Positions 59,701 to 64,000 of a stretch of 64,000 nt of DNA are shown here, one piece after another. The stretch is taken from assembly GCA_023053545.1 (NCBI GenBank), contig JAKZAN010000001.1, positions 6,716,565 to 6,780,564 of the forward strand, given 5' to 3'. A model generated the notes under the pieces. That model did no database searches. It had not been told where the DNA came from and was given only the letters and a program-made list of their open reading frames with translations. The DNA is from Lepidurus packardi (taxonomy: Eukaryota; Arthropoda; Branchiopoda; Notostraca; Triopsidae). Position 1 is the first letter of the stretch. Every line of letters begins with the position of its first letter. Both the position numbers and the translations under genes were made by a program.

Positions 59701-62043
59701 TAACTACTCTAGAAAACCTTGGTGATTTTCGGGATATCAGTTAGAAAGTCTGTCACGCGCCAAGTGGCCGTAGTAAGTACTATATTATGAAAAGAAAATT
59801 CGCAAGCCCGTCAATAAGACAAAGTAAAGTTTGAAGAAAAATAAATTCTTCGTGATTAGAATCTTAATTGAATTGCGTAAAGCTAATGTTTCCGCCCGGG
59901 ATCGAACCGGGGACCTTCCGCGTGTTAGGCGGATGTGATAACCGCTACACCACGGAAACTTGTTGCAATAGCTCATTAACAAACATTTTATTTCGTGTGT
60001 ATTATAAGAGTAAGATAAATTTTTCTCTAAAAGTTTGCTCGCGAATAAACCGGATTGCATGGAATTAAACTGAAGCCATTCCGCCAATGGCCATCTTCCT
60101 GTCAGCTACCTGTCTACAAAGTTATCGACAAGAAAGCTCTAAGGTCTATAAAATATAAGAAAAGTAAAAAAAAACTTAACGTCTCCAAATCTAATTGGCA
60201 ACCAAGCTTAAATAAAAATCACTGTTTCCGCCCGGGATCGAACCGGGGACCTTCCGCGTGTTAGGCGGATGTGATAACCGCTACACCACGGAAACTTGTT
60301 TCCCTCGCTTCTTAAGCTGATTTATGACTGTAAAACGCTTACCTTTCCACATTCGGATGATGAAACCAGTTCTAATGTCCAGCAGCAGAATTCTACCAAG
60401 CGAGTCGGTGATCGCAGCAAGACTTTGGTCCCGTGTCAAAGCCATTTGTATGCCTTGCCTTAAAGGGTCCGAATAACCAAACCGACAGTCAATTCGTGAC
60501 GCCAGTTCAGATTTTTGAGTTTTCTCAGGAGATCTGAGTCCAGCACTATCACCTCTTCCGCTTGCATTGTTACTTCCGCCAAAACCTAGCCAGCCACTAA
60601 ACGATAGCAAAATCTAATATTAATAACTGAGTCACGTAGCCTAACAATATATACCTAGCCGCAGACCATACAGCTGACTTGACTTTGGAAGCTAAAGCAT
60701 AAGCTACATTAGATAACTCCAGCCTTCCCACTCCTTCACCAGCATAATACATAGCCAAATAGGGTTGTGTCCCAACTCCTAAAACCAGCGACTGAACAGG
60801 TGGATTTGGTCTGTAGGTTGCATAGAAGCCCCCACACAAAGAAGCAGTGCGGAGGTGGTCGTAACTGGATGGTGTTAAAAGACCCACGCTTTGAATATCC
60901 GAAATGTGCTCTTGTTCATATAAACCCCATTTCTTGTAAGAAAGCGGAGGAATGTTGAATTGCGTTTCACCAGTGGGAGCTGCAAGAACTAACAGATGAC
61001 TTAGTTCAAACTATGTTTTATGGGGAGTTTTAAGTGGCCTTACCGCGAGCGACTTGATTCCTGCACACACGCAAGGTTTGGATAAGCTCGAAGCCTTCGA
61101 TGGATACTAAGACTTTCGAGTAGACGACCTGCACTTCTCGAACTTCTGTCGAAAAGCGACTGGAGCTCAGACAACGAAGATGTAGAACGCGATCTTCATG
61201 GAAATGTTGGTTAAGAAGTAAGACCCCGTTCTAGCACGGAGGAAGGGTTACCAAGGGAATTTTTGGATACGGTTATTAAAGACATTACTTCTGTATACAT
61301 TTTGACATATCCAGTAGAAAAGCCAACCACAATACAAGTCCAATCCGTAGCTCCGTGGCCGCTTCTTTGAGTCGACGCTATGGGAATGCACAGAACTGCA
61401 GTGATTTCAGCCCTATACGCATATACTCCGCGTTTATTTATAGTGACATCTGATGTTTAATTCTACCTGTTTTCGCAATCCATCTCACTTTGTAATACGG
61501 TCTGATAATACGTCTGGCCATCTTCATTATATCTATCCCATTTTCCTAAAAATAAATAAAATACAATTAGCTAATCGCAAGCGGCTTTTTTAATTTTAAA
61601 AATCTACCTGTCATGACTATCAATCTGTTTTCATGTGCTATAGCCAAAACTTCACTTCTGGGCGACACGCTGATTAGACAATTCTGTAACCAAGAGGAGC
61701 CCTTTACCGACATTTTATTTACAGAATCTATGGAATCCAACTTGGCGAGGTCCTGTTCGGTTTTGCTAACTGGCCAAGACCAGTTTTCAGTTGCATTGCC
61801 AAACAGATCTAGCAAATAAAATTAGTTAGTAAGGAATGAACTCATTAAATCGTTAATGCACGAGAAATGATACTTATAAGGAAATCGTTAAAAAAAAAAT
61901 ACAACCAGAGAAAAAGACCTTTTTTTACCCTCAACTGAACCAGAAGATTCGAGACCTGTTTCTTCATTTTCACAAGGAGACAAAAATCTCCTTTTCGAAA
62001 CTATCTCTTTAACAGTAGCTATGTGTTTTAGCTGACAGGACAT
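53708..62043 (-). CDS. RAB3GAP2: Rab3 GTPase-activating protein non-catalytic subunit
   Basis: Regulatory subunit of the RAB3GAP complex, which acts on Rab3 (GAP) and Rab18 (exchange) in exocytosis and ER/autophagy. Twenty-two exons: 62043-61929, 61808-61608, 61545-61467, 61412-61289, 61230-61044, 60979-60655, 60596-60343, 57400-57199, 57141-56998, 56925-56714, 56648-56503, 56438-56240, 56181-55954, 55889-55503, 55443-55297, 55245-55072, 55010-54829, 54761-54537, 54460-54317, 54264-54130, 54076-53927, 53845-53708. All phases agree; 1365 residues against about 1390 in human. Matching blocks: [69 protein letters not shown] with [25 protein letters not shown]. The start MSCQLKHIA is the first ATG. 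Intron 7 (57401-60342) is 2.9 kb and carries seven tRNA genes on the same strand; the others are about 50-120 bp. Donors of exons 14 (gttata) and 20 (gtgctc) are weak. Confidence 0.96.
57529..57601 (-). tRNA. tRNA-Val-AAC: tRNA-Val(AAC), copy 1, with compensated T-stem pair
   Basis: Read on the minus strand: acceptor GTTTCCG/CGGAAAC, A box TGGTGTAGCGG, anticodon loop CTAACAC (anticodon AAC), T loop TTCGATC, discriminator A; 73 nt, no intron. The T stem is TCCGG/CCGGA instead of CCCGG/CCGGG in the other copies, so both sides of one pair changed together. A T-run (TTTTT) follows within 10 nt as a pol III terminator. Confidence 0.95.
57888..57960 (-). tRNA. tRNA-Val-AAC: tRNA-Val(AAC), copy 2
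   Basis: The 73-nt consensus sequence of the array (T stem CCCGG/CCGGG, anticodon AAC, discriminator A). A TTTT terminator lies just downstream (AAAA at 57880-57883 on the + strand). Confidence 0.96.
58118..58538. repeat. foldback repeat family, copy 2 (interrupted)
   Basis: Starts CGCTACTAAAGGGCATTTA, contains TTGAATAACCTGCTCC and TATCGTGTTGAGAACCC, is interrupted by the MITE at 58211-58450, then resumes with TAAGCGTAGCAGAAG and the tail TGACTGGATTGGTCAAAACG. The opening segment occurs inverted at 58613-58636, so the region can fold back on itself. Confidence 0.65.
58211..58450. mobile_element. TA-flanked MITE with CCTARGCTAGACGG termini
   Basis: The left end CCTAAGCTAGACGG and the right end CCGTCTAGCCTAGG are inverted repeats with one mismatch, flanked by TA on both sides. 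Comparison with copies 1 and 3 of the foldback family shows the flanking sequence is contiguous without it, which marks it as an insertion. 240 bp, no coding capacity. Confidence 0.75.
58751..58920. repeat. foldback repeat family, copy 3
   Basis: Contains GGGGCATTTAACTGAATGAC, TTTAATTGACTG, CGTGTTGAGAACCCC, CATAAGCGTA and the tail TGACAGGATTGGTCGAATCG, in the same order as copies 1 and 2. Just left of it, an inverted repeat (AATCAAAGAAAGTGC at about 58665 against GCACTTTCTTTGATT at about 58722) forms a further hairpin. Confidence 0.65.
58940..59190. mobile_element. mariner/pogo-type MITE, 251 bp, perfect termini
   Basis: Begins CAGTGGTACCTCGACATACG and ends with the exact reverse complement, at least 23 bp of perfect inverted repeat, flanked by TA on both sides (58938-58939 and 59191-59192). 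Internal CTCGTATCTCGAA units repeat several times. The intact ends suggest a recent insertion, next to foldback copy 3. Confidence 0.88.
59284..59356 (-). tRNA. tRNA-Val-AAC: tRNA-Val(AAC), copy 3, with stem defects (possible pseudogene)
   Basis: Same length and anticodon as the others, but two changes affect pairing. The anticodon stem 3' strand is GCGCA instead of GCGGA, giving a C-C mismatch. The T stem 3' strand is TCGGG instead of CCGGG, giving a G-U in place of G-C and altering the B box (GGTTCGATCT). Transcription or folding may be weakened. Confidence 0.85.
59431..59503 (-). tRNA. tRNA-Val-AAC: tRNA-Val(AAC), copy 4
   Basis: Identical to the array consensus (anticodon AAC, discriminator A). 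The TTTT terminator lies in the shared downstream flank. Middle unit of the 147-bp tandem repeat. Confidence 0.96.
59579..59651 (-). tRNA. tRNA-Val-AAC: tRNA-Val(AAC), copy 5
   Basis: Identical to the array consensus, with the same TTTT downstream flank as copy 4. Last unit of the tandem repeat. Confidence 0.96.
59887..59959 (-). tRNA. tRNA-Val-AAC: tRNA-Val(AAC), copy 6
   Basis: Identical to the array consensus. Its flanks are unrelated to the tandem unit, and only TTT (not TTTT) lies close downstream; the nearest T-run of four or more is about 45 nt away, so termination may be less efficient. Confidence 0.95.
60223..60295 (-). tRNA. tRNA-Val-AAC: tRNA-Val(AAC), copy 7
   Basis: Identical to the array consensus, with a TTTTT terminator just downstream. 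It lies only 47 bp inside the intron from the donor of RAB3GAP2 exon 7 (60343). Confidence 0.96.
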
Positions 62044-62486
62044 TTTCGAAGCTACATAAATTACACATTCGTGTTGTTATTAGTATCGTCAAATAATCAT
62101 CAGCTGTTGACTGTGTAGAAAGTTCCTGAACATGCCACAGTTGGCACTAATGGCGAGATTATGGCGCCATTTTTAAAAGCTTCAAAAACGTCCCGATCCA
62201 TGTTTAAAATATTATTTTCCTGCTTGTTAAATTATTTTCATGTCAGATTTTGAAAGTTTACATAACTTAGGTCTAAAAAGTGTATACTTTTATTGAAATA
62301 CAATAAGATATTGGATTCGAGTATTGTATTGTCTTTTACTGCGTTTCCTTAGCAACCATCCCTCACTTCGTGCTACAACAAACGTTTCAGAAGCTCGAAA
62401 TCGAATGCGGACAGTGTTTTGATCCTAAAGTTTCTTTATCTATACCGTATAGTTTATAATACAATTTTCCTGTAAAGAATTCCAAT
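62044..62486. promoter_or_regulatory. shared divergent promoter of RAB3GAP2 and IFT57
   Basis: The two start codons face away from each other across 443 bp without any other gene, so this interval must hold both 5' UTRs and core promoters. No TATA box is clearly placed for either. It contains the X-box-like site at 62343. Confidence 0.7.
62343..62356 (+). promoter_or_regulatory. X-box-like RFX site upstream of IFT57
   Basis: GTTTCCTTAGCAAC fits the RFX X-box pattern RYYNYY-N(1-3)-RRNRAC at every position. RFX factors drive ciliary genes through X-boxes usually within 200 bp of the start codon; this site ends 130 bp before the IFT57 ATG. The match is seen directly; function is inferred. Confidence 0.6.
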
Positions 62487-64000
62487 ATGGAAGCAAAGGC
62501 TAGATCTTCTTCTGGGAAAAGCAACCTTCCCACGGAAGATTCCGCCGATTCTTTCGGTCCAGGTTCCTTCTTCATGCAGTACATCGTGATGGAAGACTTG
62601 CTTGATAAACTGAAACTTCTGAACTTCGGACGCGAGTTTATTAAGGATATGAAAATGAAATCTATAAATAGGTGCGTGTATTTTTTAATTATAAAGGTAA
62701 TCGCTACAAGAATTCGTATTTTCAGACATTACTTTGCGATACCGACTAATCCCGGTGAGCAATTCTTCATGTTCGCAGCTCTAGCTTCGTGGCTTATCCG
62801 AAAACTTGGAAAACCTTTCGAAACACCTTTGGAGTCTGATGATCCGAACTCTACAATAGCTACAATTCTCGATCACGTGCGAAAATTGGTATTTCACAAT
62901 AAGACACAATTTTACATGTAAGGTATACCTTTTTTTCGTTTCAGAGCGTTACTATTGATTTCTCCCCTGGGAAATTAAAACAAGGTTTTGGTGAACATGT
63001 CATCTTTGTACTAGATAGATTAGCCGACGAAGCCTTGAAGGTGTCGAATTTCTCATGGAACAAGTAAGCTTATTCGAACGAAGTTATTCAGAAATGTACG
63101 CATTAACGTCATAGACCAGTAATTCCGAAAGAAGAAGTTGCTTCAGAAGAATTCGATTCCGATTCGGAATTAAACTTGGAAAAAGTCGAAGAGGAGATGG
63201 CCGACCAATACAGTGATGAGGAGGAAGACAATCTGCTCCACATTGCCAATATGGGACTTTTAACCAACTTAGTAAGTAATAGCAATTTTATATGTATTTT
63301 CTAGAACTCATTTTAGGAGACTAAGAAAGCCGATATCCTCGAGTCCAATACCGACTCAGAAGCTTGGATGCTAGAATTAGAGCGGGTTACTCCTCACTTA
63401 AAGATTCCTATCAAATCCGGTACGATTATTTTGCCGATACTTCATTTCCTCTGTTTCGACGTTGTGAATTTATTTTTTTCTCTGAATTTATTTTCTCTGT
63501 TTTGACGTTGTGAATCATAGAAGCACGTGATTGGCGTACTCGCCTAGATACGTTAAAGCAACATCAGGACAACCTCAATACAGCTTTGGATACCACTGGA
63601 ACCTTACTTGAGCGTTTACAAACCGATATTGGCCGCAGTCTCGATAAAATAGCTGCTCGCGAAAAGTTTCTCAACGCTCAATTAGTACCGTTGCTGGCTA
63701 ATCACCGAAAATTACAGGTGTTTCTTCCTTGGCTTATAGACTAGAAGTTCTAAGTTCGTCTTATTTTTAGGAGCAATTCACTGCTGCTAAAGAAAAATAT
63801 CGATCTGTTAGCGGAGGTATTGTGGAAAGAAATAGCAAATTAAACACCCTGGAAGAGGAACTGCAGATTCTTAAGCGGGAATTGGAGGAACGAAGTTCTA
63901 GCATGACAGACGGCAGTAATAATATAACAGTATTTATTTCAAAAAATCTCATTATGATCTCTTTAGTGCCCATGGTTAATATTAAGAAAGCATTAGCTCG
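62487..64000 (+). CDS. IFT57: IFT57 intraflagellar transport protein (3' end outside window)
   Basis: IFT57 (Hippi) is a peripheral IFT-B subunit of cilia, with an N-terminal calponin-homology-like domain and a C-terminal coiled coil that pairs with IFT20. Exons: 62487-62671, 62726-62888, 62945-63063, 63115-63271, 63317-63419, 63521-63717, 63771-63915, 63967-64000 (cut by the window); about 367 residues seen. Family signatures: MEDLLDKLKLL, HYFAIPTNPGEQFFMF with ASWLIRKLGKPFE, KLKQGFGEHVIFVLD, ADILESNTDSEAW, LDKIAAREKFLN, and SSSMTDG followed by PMVNIKKAL. All splice phases agree and no break is seen. The ATG at 62487 opens a short polar N-terminus, which is variable in the family. Confidence 0.96.

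Noticed and set aside
1..64000. CRISPR array, operon or prokaryotic features
   Set aside because: The sequence is clearly eukaryotic (spliceosomal introns, pol III tRNA genes); no regularly spaced identical repeats except the tRNA units.

Overview
The window reads as nuclear DNA of an animal, most likely an arthropod. The genes are split by many short introns (mostly about 50-120 bp, GT-AG). They include a Sidestep-family immunoglobulin receptor (a protostome/arthropod family), and there is a degenerate TTAGG tract (the ancestral arthropod telomere motif). I cannot name the species. All coding calls were made by joining exons by eye at splice sites with consistent reading phase; family names come from remembered family sequence features, not from a search.

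Layout, left to right. (1) 1-2195, + strand: the 3' two thirds or so of a centrosomal coiled-coil gene, SDCCAG8. (2) 2196-17038: about 15 kb without a convincing gene, holding a perfect 16-bp hairpin, a hAT-type terminal inverted repeat and a probable decayed protein-kinase fragment. (3) 17039-42647, +: one long Sidestep-like receptor gene (signal peptide, five Ig domains, FN3, one membrane segment, cytoplasmic tail). Its first intron is 16.8 kb and carries a TTAGG tract inside an inverted repeat; later introns carry nested MITEs and a pogo/Tigger relic. (4) 43112-43655, -: YPEL5, tail-to-tail with the receptor. (5) 44561-47157, +: COQ8 (ADCK3-type atypical kinase of coenzyme Q synthesis). (6) 49995-51816, +: a globin with a long N-terminal extension and a myristoylation-type start, resembling globin X. 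(7) 53708-62043, -: a complete 22-exon RAB3GAP2. One of its introns (57401-60342) is far larger than the others and holds seven tRNA-Val(AAC) genes plus several MITEs. (8) 62487-64000, +: the 5' part of IFT57, head-to-head with RAB3GAP2 and with an X-box-like site in the shared 443-bp promoter.

Functionally the genes are ordinary housekeeping, ciliary and neuronal genes and form no operon or pathway cluster. Two (SDCCAG8, IFT57) are centrosome/cilium genes. I found no new multi-gene system. The most noteworthy structures are the intronic tRNA-Val array with its 147-bp tandem units, the inverted repeat around TTAGG-like repeats, the membrane-anchor-type globin, and the X-box in front of IFT57.
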